Source: Lethocerus indicus | Lineage: Eukaryota > Arthropoda > Insecta > Hemiptera > Belostomatidae | NCBI GenBank assembly: GCA_019843655.1 | Contig: JACDQD010000011.1 | Location: 9,528,604-9,592,603, forward strand | Direction: 5' to 3' | DNA length: 64,000 bases | Shown: piece after piece, positions 13,325 through 26,560 of the stretch | Numbering within the stretch: position 1 is the first letter of the stretch | Layout: each line of letters starts with the position of its first letter | Translations under genes and position numbers: made by a program | The notes under the pieces: generated by a model | The model's input: only the letters and a program-made list of their open reading frames with translations | What the model was told of the DNA's origin: nothing | Databases searched by the model: none

Positions 13325-16300
13325 CGTGGCTGGGCGCTATGTCGACGGCAGTAGCGTTGCTGGTCTCGCCCGTGACCATCTCGTTCTGCCGGCGGAAATC
13401 CACCCGGCTGACGGCCGTCATGGGCGGCCTAGTGACCGCCCTCGGATGCCTCTTCACGTCTTTCGCCACCCAGTTCCACCAGCTGTTCATCAGCTACGGC
13501 ACTGTTATAGGTGAGCTCGCCTGCCTTATTCTTGGACATGACGAGCCACCGCCACGCTACCAATAAAGAAACATACGAGTAACGCCCATAAAGTCTACGG
13601 GGGACACTTTTTATCACCCCCAGATCCGTTTCGATTTACGGGTTGAATGGAGTATTTTTCCAATCCAGAAAATTTTCTTTATTTATTGTACAATAAACCT
13701 TTATAGTTGTAGATACAATTGCGGTATGTTTTATGTCTCTTACTTCTCACTATGAAGAACCAATTTTCAGTCTGTGTTCGGGCTACAGACCGAGGAAATC
13801 TCTAGGCTCAGGATCGATTGGAATTTCCAGATGCGATGTCTTAGTGGGACCCAATAATTCCGTATGCCCTATATAGCTAAAGTTTTTAGCTGAGGTCAAT
13901 CTTGGTGCCCGTTTTAGTAATGGCTCCAGAATAATATGCTCGAATATCCGAGGTTTACAAGTGTATGACGTCGGATACTACTTGGGATATTCTTATTATA
14001 TCATATTACCGGGTATTTATTTTGCTTCAGTTATCTTCAGGGGGAATAATGGCACTTCCTCCTTGTTGATATAATAAATCAACAAATATTGAAGGACTTC
14101 CGTGAAGACCTCCATTAAGAAATCATTCGGTCGACCAGTCCCAGGGTTACTTTTCCTTTGTTACTCTTCATGCATTGTTGCTGCAATACAAGATTTTGTG
14201 CCTACCGAAACTTTGGAATGGGAACACCAAAGTGCGGCATGGGAACGCCCATGTACTTGAGGAGAGGCCTCCGGGTGAGCGGAACGAGCCGGTTTCAGAA
14301 GAATTTTACGCATCCCGGGGGAACCTAAACCTTCGGCTTCGGCAGGACGAAACTGTCGTGGCACGCATATGACGCCCTTCGATAAAACTTCCGGCCCTTT
14401 TATTGAAAACGCGCGACAGCTGCGCCATTGCCCGCACCAAATAACTTCCGGCCTGCTGAAGATGACCACACAGTCCCTCCCCAAAAGTTGACTCACAGGA
14501 CCATTTTTCTCCGTCTTCCTTTAATTGAGTAAGATTTTCCTTCTTATGGAGGAGCCGTACGAAGAATATTTCAAAAGCTAATAGCTAAGCAAACCGTAAA
14601 TTAGGACTATTAAGGCCATTACTAAAACGGACGTCAAAATTTATTGGGTTCCAACAAGACATCCAACGTCACTCGAATCAAAAGTCCTTCGAACCATCCT
14701 TAATTCTCCCTGGCATGTTTTAAATCACACCATTCGGCATGAACTTAACAAATCTACAGTTCATGAATTAATAAAATACCCGGTAATAAAACAAGTTATT
14801 TCTCTTATTTTCCGCCTTGTTTGGTCTCATATCCTCCCTACGGCTACTTTAACGCCACTGGCCCAGAGATCTCCTCAGTCTGTAGCCCCGAATACACGTC
14901 AAAAATTGCCATAACTGGGTGGCCAAGTGATATAAAAGTTAATTGTGCCATAAATAAAATAACATTTTGGTCATAGGCCCAACAAATTTCTGCTTCTCAA
15001 CAGAAGCGTTCAGTAGATTCTTGATTGGCTTTTTCGGACAATGGAATTTCTATGGAACCGCTCTCAATTTTCCTGAATTCCCGTAATTGAATTTAGAGAC
15101 TTGTGATTTGAAAATCGTATGTAGTGGCAAAATATTAAGTCTTCAAAGAATGCCACTGGGAACGAATTTGAAAGCGAAGATGAAGGGAGCCTAATATAGG
15201 GGATAATTCGTTCGTATTTCGTTTTCGTAATTACCATTTGGGTGCCCAGGTATAGGAGTGAGTATGACTCGGGATTGCTCAACACTGATGGTAGCTCAGT
15301 ATTTCAAGAGGAGGAGAGAATTCGTTGAGATTTTCATCGTGTCCGGTAGCGGGCTCGGAATTGCTGTGATGTCGGCGTTTATTAAGACAGCGATCAGGTA
15401 TATATTTATTATCGCTAATTATTTATAGACGCGTTGGGAAATTTAAAAGTTTATTTTACTCGACCTCTTCGTTCAATTTCAAATCTCCCAATAGATAATG
15501 TTTTTTTTTGCATCCTTTTATTCGAATTTTTCCCATTGGTCCATTTTTTTGGTACATTTTTGGCTTCCCCGTTGGTTGATCCGAAAATTGTTTAATGCAC
15601 TTTCGCAGTGAAATAGGTTGGAGGTTAGGTCTGCAGCTGATAACTGTGACTGTGTTCCTTACATTCTTCCTCGGCACTTTCTACCGATCGGCCTCCCTCT
15701 ACCACCCGCAGAGGAGGGCCATCCTCCACCTGAAGAACCAGAAGAGGAAGATCAAAGACAAGAACAAAGTCGACGACGGACCACCGTTCTTCGACTTCGG
15801 CACGCTCAAGAGCAAAACCGTCAGGATACTACTGGTATCGACGGGGATCAGCGCTTTGGGCATCAACACTCCCATCTTCTACTTGGTTAGTTTCTGTACT
15901 TGGTATTCCTGCACATATTTAACCTACGCCTTATTCGAGTCCTTCACACATCACATAAAACAAATAATTCCGATAATATTATACAGCTTATGGTTCGTAG
16001 AGCTTCCGTAGAATTCAACTTGAGTATTTATTATTGTCGTAAATACAGTTTCAAATAATTTTAATCCTTGTGAAAATTGTAATACGCCAAATTCATGGCA
16101 GGAAAACGCGCCAACTGAGCATGGAACTCACAAGACAGCACAAGCTATTACACAAACAACACTCGGAAATACACTTCCTGCGGTATCCATCTCATATAAA
16201 ATACATGGGAATGAAGAGGTATATACATCGTATAAAAAGTACAATGTACATATAAAAGCACACACAACAAGGGCAAGAAACATACAATCAGAACAATACA

Positions 16301-17624
16301 ACACAACGTACTCTTTTTCGCTGTCCTCACGAATAAAATAACCGCGGGGTGGATTGTGCTGGAAAGTATACTGTCGTGTTGTCCAGGCCCACCACGCTGA
16401 GGAGGACGGTCTGGGCGATAGCGTGCTCGTGCTGCAGAGCTACCTTGGGCTCGGCTGGGTGGTCGGCTGCGCCGGCTTCGGACTGCTCGTCCTCTACAAC
16501 TCGGTCGAATGCCGTATAGCCCGCCAGTACCTCTGCCAGGCGGCCATATTCATGTGCTCCGTCTCCATACTGGCCCTGACAACGGTCCACGGCAACCGGC
16601 AGGGCTACGTCCTCTTCACCTGGATATACGGCATGTTCTGCGGCGGCTACCACTACTCGCTCAAGATGTACACCTACGAGAGGGTCAGGGCGAGGAACTT
16701 CGCCAGGACCTGGGGGTTCGTCCAGTTCTCCCAGGCCATACCCATAGCCATCGGCGTACCAATTACCGGTAAGCGCAAGATCCGCTGGCAAGAAGTATAC
16801 GGCAAATAATATTTGGAGAATAAGTTCGGACGCTAGTTTTATTTTAGTTGAAAATTAAAACATACCTACTGCATTTTAATGTCGTTTCCTCCATAAATGA
16901 ATCCAATACATTTATCAAAAAATAACGTTCATTCTGTCATCGTTAACTCGCCGCATATTCCCATCGTTTTGAGTCGGGGAGTATGGCGACCCCTGTTTTA
17001 AAACGTTTCACCGTACTATAACTGAGCCCACGGGGAGAAAACACTATTCTAAAGCGTGGGGTTGTTCTCCTCAGGGTATATAAACATCGGGTACGGCGGC
17101 AAGACCGGCTATTACTTCAGTTCGACGTGCGTTCTGATCGGGAGCCTCTCGTTGTTCATGATCGACCTGCACAAGAGGAAGCTGTCGCGGCACAAGCACG
17201 GCGAGAGCGGCGAGAGGCAGCTGTGCGTCTCCGAGTCGTGTCCGCAGAGGAGACGGCCCTCCTTCTCCGTGGAGCCCGAGGAGCTCGTCGTCGTCGAGCC
17301 GCCGGCCAACCACCAGCAGCCGGACAAACCGGAACTGACCTGCATCTCGGAGGAGGGATAGCCGACATGGACCTGCCCGACAATCTTCTCGACGACTTGG
17401 ACTACATCGGCGACTGCATAACCTCCTGCAACAAGGTCGAGAACTACCTGATGCTGAGCGAGTTCGAGAACAACCTGATAGCCGAGATGCCGGTGATAAT
17501 GGATCGGAAGGGGAGGCGGTGGTCGCTGGCCAGGCAGGCCGAGGAGGAGAACCCGAAGGGCAAGTGGAGGCTATTGTCCGGCCCCAACAGGCTAATCACC
17601 GTCATTGACGAAGCCTCCGTTTAA
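13325..17624 (+). CDS. SLC16-type monocarboxylate transporter, 5' end missing, one frame break
   Basis: Major-facilitator transporter expected to move monocarboxylates or related solutes with protons across the plasma membrane. Five exons are supported by phase-matched GT-AG sites: 13325-13510, 15250-15397, 15609-15885, 16387-16768 and 17075-17624. Together they give about 513 residues. The first exon begins inside a codon (phase 1), just before WLGAMSTAVALLVSPV, so the N-terminal exon with the usual DGGWGW-type TM1 motif is upstream; I could not find it in 1-13324. Visible landmarks are FCRRKSTRLTAVMGG, SYGTVIGIGVSMTRD, YFKRRREFVEIFIVSGSGLG, EIGWRLGLQ and a second TM bundle (LGLGWVVGCAGFGLLV, YGMFCGGYHYSLKMYTYERV). 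The cytoplasmic tail contains DMDLPDNLLDDLDYIGDC and NKVENYLMLSEFENNL, a tail I associate with insect SLC16 proteins. A stop at 17359-17361 interrupts the tail; the conserved tail resumes at once in the next frame, as if one G were missing from GGG at 17355-17357. The substrate and exact paralogue are not assigned. Confidence 0.85.
14672..14960 (+). mobile_element. Jockey-type LINE 3' fragment, copy 1
   Basis: On the + strand the start reads SKVLRTILNSPWHVLNHTIR then HELNKSTVHELIKY. This matches the C-terminal end of a Jockey-like reverse transcriptase (pattern LRTILNAPRYVSNxTIHxDL). Frame breaks follow, then a region reading RHWPRDL and a tail with ATAAATAAAATAA. It is 5'-truncated and dead, like the copies at 29.75-30.15 kb and 31.44-31.81 kb. 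Confidence 0.75.
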
Positions 17625-17815
17625 CCCAGACTGTATTCTACATTTTAGTAATTGTAGTCGTTATTTAAAATGAAAATAATAATATTGAAAAGGCCAAAGA
17701 TAATTGCGATATAAAAGATGAGTAACATGAAAGCGATTTTTACATTGTCCCGATTGAAGGTGCATTGTGTTGGCAAGACTCGTATGATAACAGATTTAGT
17801 TGTTTATCTTTCTAT

Positions 17816-18463
17816 AGGGGTCCCCAACCCTCAATTATGCCTATATCGTTTTAAGTTACCCCCAATTAATTTTAAAAAAGAACAGTCCCTCAACTGTACT
17901 ACTTTGTATGCCATCTATAAAATGTGTAGGTTGCTGTAGGGTTTCATAGGTTGTGTGATCATTGGTACACAGACAATATTTGCACACAGTACTGAAACTA
18001 ACTTTTATTGAATTGAACATGTGCAGTGTATAGTTCATGAATTGATATTACTCTAGTGTTCCACATAAATTTTGCATTTATTCATATAAATATGCCATAT
18101 TTGCATAATTGTTGTTTTATTTGTTTTGTATTTTAATAACATGGCAATACTATAATAATATCATTTCAGATTTACAATCCAAACATACTACCTTAAATAT
18201 ATAATTATTATTATATAACAACCCATTGATAAAAATTTCCATCCACCCATCATGAACTCTGATGCATTACTAACAAAATCCATTTTTTTGACCCTAGTTA
18301 CTTCATGAAATAGCATTGTTTTAGTATGACTTTTAATTTTGACGATATACAATAATTTATAAAATTGCTTTAAAATTTGCATAGCTTTAAAAAGTAAAAC
18401 CATTCCAATTTAATACAATTATTTTAGTATGCCACCCCTTGGCAAAGTAGTTGGGGATCCCTG
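17816..18463. mobile_element. hAT-like MITE with GGGTCCCCAAC-type ends
   Basis: The left end AGGGGTCCCCAAC and the right end GTTGGGGATCCCTG are inverted with one mismatch over 13 bases, about 650 bp apart. Ends of the CAGGGGTCCCCAA type are typical of non-autonomous hAT elements. No transposase frame is present. The flanking 8-bp target duplication is not clean, so exact borders are uncertain. Confidence 0.6.
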
Positions 18464-19189
18464 ATTTAGTATACCTCACAATTGATTTTAAATAAATTTA
18501 ATTGCAAAATATGTTCCTAAAGATATTATAAAGATAATTATTTAAAATATTAAATATTTGCTTTTTGGTGAAAATGAAACATGGTGAAAACACTGGTGCA
18601 GATTAATTGATTTCTTAATTAATATACTCCCATTTTTAGGAATGAAATATTAGAAAATAATTACATTCACTAAATTTTAGCATTATTTAGTTTTGTTTTA
18701 TTTAAAAGTTAGGACATAACATTGCCTTAATAGAAATAAGTGCCTTAATAATCAACTCATAAGCTGGAATTTTAAAATTGTATGAACATTGGAAGTACTA
18801 ATTGGTTTATTTCAATATAATTATGTTTTTATTTTAATTTCCCCATAGTCCATAATGTGTTGAAGATTGCTTCTTATTATCTTCTGTTATCACTCTCATA
18901 AATACTTTAAATTTATTAAATGCCTCAATTATCCATAATACTGATGTTTTATAATATTCAAATATGCTAATTAAGATTGATTACCAACTCTTATAGCAGC
19001 ATGGAAGAATGAATGAATTACTACTCAATACACTGAAAATTCTAGTTCAATGTCAGTTCAATATATTTTGGAAGTAAACTGTTGAACTGTCTGGATTAAT
19101 CACATATTTAGAGGTAAAGCTATTAAATATTTATTATTTCACCCAATACTTTTCATGTTTACTTTCAGTCACATTTGATTGAATGTTAC

Positions 19190-20180
19190 TACTATGTGTT
19201 CAGCTATGACCATTTCTTTTAGTAATATATATTTTTATTGCACCGGTTGGGTGTGGGTCTTGTTAACACAATCCTACCAAAAGAAAAACAATGTCCCTAA
19301 AAATTCCTCAATTGAATCATTAAATCCACCAAACCGTTTTCCTCTAGCCTCTCCTGATCTCCACAGAGATCATCTAATTTAAATCAATTTGCTAGTCAGT
19401 GTTTAGTGCCATCAGACTAAATTTTGTTGAATAGTTTTTATAAGTTGCATATTATTTATGAAATACTTTTTAAAATTAATATATTTATCTTTCCAGAGAA
19501 GAGACAGGCTTTGTATATTATTTATTCAGATAATTGGATAGTATGATAAATTTTGTGGAAACAATGATTCAATGTGCATACTGTATGGATAAAAAAACAT
19601 TGTAATATATGTGTAAAAAGGTAAGAATAGCATTTTGAGAAGATAATATTTTAAGGAAATATTTATATAAATTATAAGTATATATATTTTTAAATTATTA
19701 TTTGTGAGATTTAATGGTGTATATAGTTATTAGAATCGTTCATTCATTACATGCTAATGTACAATATATATATAAAAGATATATTATGTTTGAACGAACT
19801 GAAGAGCCTACAAACTGCTTGGGTCAGTTTTTATTAAATCTTCTATTAAAGAAAAGGTGTACGGATGGAATGATTCAAAAGATAATTTATATTTTTTTTA
19901 ATCAAACATGAGGAATTTACTCACTGCCATTTGAAACATTTTGCATCTTCCAACATCTTAGAAAAAATGTGTTTATATTAGTAAATGGATTGCTTTTATA
20001 CTTTAAATGGATTATATAAATGTTTGTGGTTTGTTCTGTGTAGAATTTAGAAATATTATTTATTGGAATCTGTGCACAGTTTAGCTAATCAACTTATCAA
20101 TAAAATTAAATAGATAAACGTCCAAATCAAAAATGCGGAATGGTTAGTGATTGAAAATCAGGGAGTATGCTGTAAAAATT
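19190..20180 (-). repeat. Partner of the inverted duplication at 9.7-10.3 kb
   Basis: The reverse complement of this segment aligns in order with 9690-10320 (see that entry). It contains AGGCTCTTCAGTT, GGCACTAAACACTGACTAGC and GTTAACAAGACCCA on the - strand. It lies downstream of the transporter stop. Confidence 0.65.
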
Positions 20181-23100
20181 TACTTTTTTGTTGGGTTCAC
20201 TGGTGGAAATATAAAAGAAATTTCAAACCATAAATAATACTTTACAATTATACATACAATATATTTCATTTCATCAAAATCACCATTTATTTTAGATAAA
20301 TTGATGATTGTGAATTATTTTGTGTAATGATAAATCCTTATTGCAGTCACAAGAAATACATTTACCAACACTCATGCAGTCTGTTTCAACTCTCGCTTGA
20401 TCGATGTTTGACTGGTTTTAGCTTCTTGCCATTGACAATAACAGAGTATTATATATTAAATTTTAATATTAAACTTGGCTGAAATGTTTTTTATTGAATT
20501 TTTGTCAGATTCTTTCTCTGTAACTCTTCCCAGGTAAGTCAACAACAGTATGACAAATCGCTACTGGCAATGGCAAGTTGCTGAAACAGGTTCAGAACAG
20601 GTTAAAACAAGTGAGAGGGGACCAGATCATTGTACAAGTGATGATATTCCAAACCCTTAAAAACCTCCAACAAATATCTTAAAATAAATGTGTATTTAAT
20701 TTGTAAATTATTAGGCCATAACAGTGATTAGATTATTTACAAATAAAAAATTCATTAATATAATTTTTCAGTCATTCGCTTTGTAAAGTCGCTAGCCTTC
20801 AATGTAAAAACTATAGAGTGTATTAGCTTCAGAATTAATGGCTAGCTTTACAGGTATGTGATTAAATATTATTTGCTTTGTGATAAGAGTGCATTAATTT
20901 TTTATATCCCCCAGTGGAAGGTTGAAATATTTTCAACCGACACAAGAAACAGATAAACATTTATTCATATAAATAAATAACAAAAAAATAATTGGTCCAG
21001 TACAATAAAATGGTTATATTTTAACCCAATTTTATGTAAAATGTTACAATTTTGTTTTGTCCAAATATTTAATAATTGTCAGTTTTTATTTTATTATGCA
21101 ACACATGCATGTATAACACTAATGAAATATTATAGTTTTTTATTTTTGTTAAATTTTTTTCAGTGTGATCAATGGTAATTAAATGTTCTTAAGAACCCAC
21201 AAAAAAGTTTTCTATGAATCCTTAGCTAATGTAAATATTGCCTTTTAAACTTTGTAAAATTCATATGTGAATATTTTTAGACAATTTATATAGTATTTAT
21301 TGTACGAAAGCATGTATTCGTTTTGTATGAATTTGAAAGGAATGACGTCGTCCTAAATAAGCGTTGTATGGAATATTTTATTTTTTCTACTTGTTAAGGT
21401 TTTTCATAGATAGATCACTGTTAATTGTAAGTAGGAGAAATAATAATAGCTATATGTTTTGTAATAACAATAAACTTTATATGATGAAGTCCATGACGAG
21501 AAAGTTAACTACGGATATTTATAAAATAATGTAATAAATTTCGGTAGAAGTTTTATTTAAATAAACTATGAACTATGAACTTAAATTTTCATGTTTTAAC
21601 ATAACCTGAAAGTTTTGATGCAGTCTTTAATTCTTGGTTAAGATATATGCTTTCAAAGTAATAAATGTGAAGAAGAAAAACAAACTTAGAAATGATTTGA
21701 AATAGAAAAGATGTGGGATTATTGGATTAAATTCAAACAAATATTCAAAAGCCCACTTTTATTGATAACTTTAATTAAAATATTCACACAGATGAAATTC
21801 CAATTTTTAGTTTTCTTATATAGCACAATTAGCTTCCATGTCTCATGAGTTAGTTCCTTAGTATTAAAAGTTGTAAAATGCTAATAAAAATGAATGGGTA
21901 CTCTTAACAATATGTATGTATTTAAAGTTTTATAGCATGGACTATTTTTACAATTACTATATTATGTCTTGCTTTATCATACTTATATAAAAAGTTTTAT
22001 TTAGAAGTAAGGCTTTTATGGATTACATAAATATGAAGTGATGCAAACAAAAAACTTACATTTAGGTGGAGCATATAGACTTAAGAAAAGAAAATTAAAC
22101 ATATTTTAATGTTACCAGACTTAAAACACAGAATGAATTAAGTATGAAAACAATTCCTAATATCCTGGAAAATAGTTCTGTGGTTCTATTTTTCAGAAAT
22201 TAATTACACATATAAAACTATTTTCCAAAACATTTTACATTTTAAAAATTATACATTGTCAATCAATATAGTGAAATACAGTTTTCATAACTTATAAATA
22301 TTAGGATTAATGGAAAAAAAAATATTGATTCCTATGTTAATAAAATCAATAAAATTTAACAATCATTAATTTAAATCAATTTTGAATGTCCTCAAAAATA
22401 AATTAACAGAAACGAAGAAATAATAAATTACTATAAAATACTAAGAAATTATTATAGGAATATTTAAATTGCACATATTAAAGCTTGTCTATCCATTATA
22501 TGATTGTATTTTCATCAATATATTAACTTTTAAAAAATACAGCCCCACATAATAACAAATGTCTTTAAAATGCAATTCATTTAGGAATTAGAAATAAATG
22601 GTACTGTCAGGTACATTAAACAAAATAATAACTCTCTGAATCAAAAATATTAATAAACTAAATTATTAAACTGAATTATAACAATACAATATAATTACGT
22701 ACATTTACGTATAAGTGCAAAATACAGAATAACAGAAACAAATATATTTCTTCTTTAATTAGACTAAACAACAAGAACTGGTTCCAGAAAATACTCTTAG
22801 TCAGTTCATTGTGGTTTTATAACTTACACAATACAGTCATAGTCTTCATTGATAGAAAAATACAGGTAACATACATAAATGGACCACAAACTTATTTTTA
22901 TCTCTTTCTTCTTCTAGTTATGCCCTGTTCTTCTTTGTTCAACTGTTATAGCTTCAAACTAGATAAATCATGATCGACATAAAGTATGGCGCAAAATCTC
23001 AATCATATAACATTTCTGAATTAATGTATACACTTTTCTGAATACATACAATTACAGTGAGTCAAACTTTTAACAAAAGCTATCTCCTCTGAGAATATTT

Positions 23101-23584
23101 CTTCAGTATTTATTTTTCAGGCCACTATACAACGCAGAGTATGAAGCTTAAACAAAAAGGCACAGAAAGTTAGATGTCAGTCTGATGACTAGGTAAAATG
23201 AATTATCATTGTCACTGTAATTACATACAGGTACAATAAGCAAGGTTGATTGATAAATCTCTTGGGAGAGATTCAACATCAAGCCCTCCACAGGAAAGAG
23301 ACACTGAAACTAAAATGGAATGGAAAAAAATAAACAAATTATTTCTAACGAAGGCATCAAGGTTTTTGAGGTAGACTGGTGATATGTTGAGCGTCAGGTT
23401 TTGACTGGTACCTCAAGCTGGAATTTCAAGAAAAAGGAATTAAAGCAAACCTATATTGCAACATTTTTAAAACATCAATGTCGAGTGGCCATATTTATCA
23501 ATTCTAATTATAAATTATCTAATACAATTATTAAAATACCAGAAAATTATTCTTTATATTGGAATTCGATTGGACAATCCGGCA

Positions 23585-23590
23585 TTTATT
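23585..23590 (-). terminator. Candidate polyadenylation signal of the ZAD gene
   Basis: AATAAA on the - strand about 240 nt past the TGA at 23828-23830. Other hexamers lie further on, so this is only the nearest good candidate. Confidence 0.35.
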
Positions 23591-23827
23591 TGATGATTCG
23601 ATCTTCATATAATACACACCTGTAGATTTTCACAGAAAATAGTCAGAGTGAGGAATGATTTCACACAGTGGAAATAGAATCTTCCCCTCATAGTAGTAGA
23701 TATGGAGATGCCTGATAAAGCTCACTAGCAAAACAAGACACGTATACATGTACATACTTCTCCTCTGTACATCAGATTTATATGTAGTCTGTGCACATAT
23801 CACGAAATACAATGTTTACATTAAAAT

Positions 23828-25869
23828 TCAATTGAAGAGTCCAGCATCCAAGGACTCGATGTCCATCTGGTGGTGTTTAAACATGTGCCTCTTCAGAGTC
23901 GCCTTCAGCCTGTAGCTCCTTTCGCAGAAGAGACAGGCGAAAGGCATTTCACCGGTGTGAAGGGTGAGGTGGGCCTTGAGCTCTCTGAGGGTGACAAAGG
24001 ACTTGATGCACTGGTCGCACGGGAAGGGCTTGCTGTCGCAATGGTACCTCTGTAGGTGCTTGTTGAGGTCCGACTGTTTCTTGAAGCGCTTGTCGCACTC
24101 ATCGCACTTGTAGAGCATGAGCCCGGTGTGCGTCGAGCTGTGCGCCGCAGCTCCCCCTCCGTCCTGTACATGCGGTCGCACGTGTCGCACTGGAACATGC
24201 GCCGCCCATGTGCATGTCCTCGTGGCTCCTGGCAGTAGAGTACTGTGTGAACGTCCTGTCGCAGTAGGTGCACGCGTACGGCTTCTCCCCCGTGTGCACC
24301 CTCTCGTGGGCCAGGAGGCTGTTCACGTGGGCGAAGTTCTTGCCGCACAGTTTACACGCGAACGGTTTCTCCCCCGTGTGGCTCCTCATGTGGGCCTTCA
24401 GACCCGACTTCCTGGCGAACCTCCTGCCGCACAGGTTGCAGCAGAAGTCCTCCATGTCCTGGTGCAACCTCTGGTGGTATTTGAGTTCGTACTTGTCATA
24501 AAATGTTCTCGGGCAGTTGGGACACAGGAACGGTTTAGTGCAGATATGTTTGACCTGTATATGCCTCTTGAGCAGTAGCAGCTGTTTGAAAACTTTGCCG
24601 CAAGTTTCGCAACAGAATTCTTTGTAGTTTGTCGTCGTACGGGCCTTCTTTTTCTTTGTTTCATTCGCGTTGACCGTTGATTCATGTCCTTCTTCTTCTT
24701 CTTCTTCGAAACAGGCCTCCTCAGTTTCAACATCATTTGTTAAATTATCGACATTCGTATCTGAAAACTGATCACTACAACAGGATTCCCAATGGGCGTC
24801 CAGGTCTGAAATTGTCGGGAACACATTTTTGCAGGACATGCATTTATACCTTCTCAGCAAGTTAATAGTTTCCTTATTATCGCTCACATCATCATCCCTA
24901 TCATCTGTGGTTACGTAACAGCCAACTTGGAATTTCTTCTTGAACCCATCTTCTTCACCTTCCAAGTCCTCACCGATAATCACTTCTTCTCCGACCACTC
25001 TCTCATCACTCAGGTCTTTATCGAATATCCTCTTCTTCTGATCCTCCGCGTTTCCATTGATAACTTCTGTCTTCCCTTCGTAGTATTCTTCTACATAGTC
25101 TTCCACTACCTCACCCACCATACTTGAATCTTTCTCAGTATTCTGAAACAATGGGTTTATCATCTCTGTTAATAAATCATTATTCTTCTGGTCTGGGTTG
25201 GGCTTGGTCACCGGTATGCTGTCTTTATCCGGGTCTGGCACCTGGACAACAGAATGTACTTGAGAACATAAATTTGAAGAAATAACTTGAGTCATTTATA
25301 CCTTGAAATGTTAATACTCTATTAAGTTTGTACATTGTTGTTTAGATAATTTAAAATTTGAAATGGTACACAACACAAAACATAAATGTGAGACACGTAA
25401 TATGCTTCAAATTATAGATCATTCAATTGATTTCCTATATTTGATTGTTACCTACTTGAATAAGGAAAGTCTGTGGATCCTGTTCGGACAGTGCCTGAAC
25501 CGTGTTGTGCATAGTGATGTGTGATTTGAAACAGGTGTTTCTGAAATCAAAAAAGAGATCCACCATGTCCGCACAGTGGTTGCAGATATACTTGGAGTAG
25601 CAGTCCTCAGTAAAGACCTGAAATTAGTGGTTCACAGTTCAGGGCCCCACAATCGGGATCGATATTTTCTTTCCGGCACTCATAATATCTCAATTACTTT
25701 ACAATTACAAGATACGAGTGATGCACCTCAAGGCACTCACCGTCAAGGAAGTGCACAGCATTATTTTCGTGCAAACATCTACGCCGTTTTCGTCCTTCTT
25801 CTCAAATATCGACTGTTTCATGACTTCCTCGGAAAGGCACAGGCGGCAACGGACTATTTCTGTTTCCAT
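23828..25869 (-). CDS. ZAD-type C2H2 zinc-finger protein, two frame breaks
   Basis: Probable nuclear DNA-binding regulator. Exons on the - strand are 25869-25741, 25617-25452 and 25234-23828, about 567 residues. The ATG at 25869 gives METEIVRCRLC. The ZAD is C8, C11, C55, C58 (CRLC ... CNHC), split by the first intron after residue 43. Next comes an acidic linker (about 100-300) with one outlying finger (YKCMSCKNVF). Nine further fingers follow, including FCCETCGKVF, FLCPNCPRTF, FCCNLCGRRF, FACKLCGKNF, YACTYCDRTF, FQCDTCDRMY, YKCDECDKRF, FPCDQCIKSF and FACLFCERSY; several linkers are TGEKP. The frame slips twice, near 24199-24206 and 24141-24146. In each place adding one base restores the finger spacing, and the total length then divides by three. 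The intron 2 acceptor is ambiguous (LIQ-VPDPDKD or LIQV-DPDKD). Target genes cannot be inferred. Confidence 0.88.
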
Positions 25870-26560
25870 TCCGTTGATTTCGAGGAAAAACACAGACACC
25901 AAAACAGTATAACCTACACCGGCATATTTACAGAAAACATGAAACAGCTGATTCGCATAAGATGAATTTCACCTTCACTTAACGGATTTGATCTATTTGT
26001 TAAATTTACATTAAAGCGATAACTCATTAACATTAATAATAACTCGTTATATTAATTTAGTACGTCCTATCCATCATACATTTATAATCATTTATTGCCG
26101 TCAATGCTTACAAAGATACTTTGCATGCATATATCGGAAGAATGTAGAATACCTCTTTACAAGTTTATACTGTATAGAATTAACCCTTATAAATTGCGAT
26201 GTAAATTTTACTTTTACTGTAATGTTACATTATTAAATGTTTATTAACAGTAGGGTAATAATAACTGCATTATATATTATCGTATTTGATATTAAAATTT
26301 TATTGTAATTTCGAATACGTAATTATACAGAGTATTACGTTTAATATAAATGTTGAGGAATATCGTTTACAATTTTAAAATCTTCTACAGTAATCATTAC
26401 AAAAATAAGTAACAATTTTTATTTTTATAAAATGGTAGATATTTATTTCTGTTGGTAACACTGATTATTGAACTTGCAGGGCAAAGTTTATGAAAATTGG
26501 ACCGCCATTGCCTGCGTTTTCTTGAAAATTGAGGAAATCAATGTTCCTGAAAGTGAAACA

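Larger units (their letters stand above)
17625..23827. other. AT-rich intergenic or long 3' UTR stretch
   Basis: Strongly AT-rich, with no exon I can support. The transporter's polyadenylation site is not obvious; several AATAAA hexamers occur (for example near 21470). The stretch holds a hAT-like MITE at 17816-18463 and the segment at 19.19-20.18 kb that recurs inverted at 9.7-10.3 kb. Part of it may be the transporter's 3' UTR and the far end the 3' UTR of the zinc-finger gene. Confidence 0.6.
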
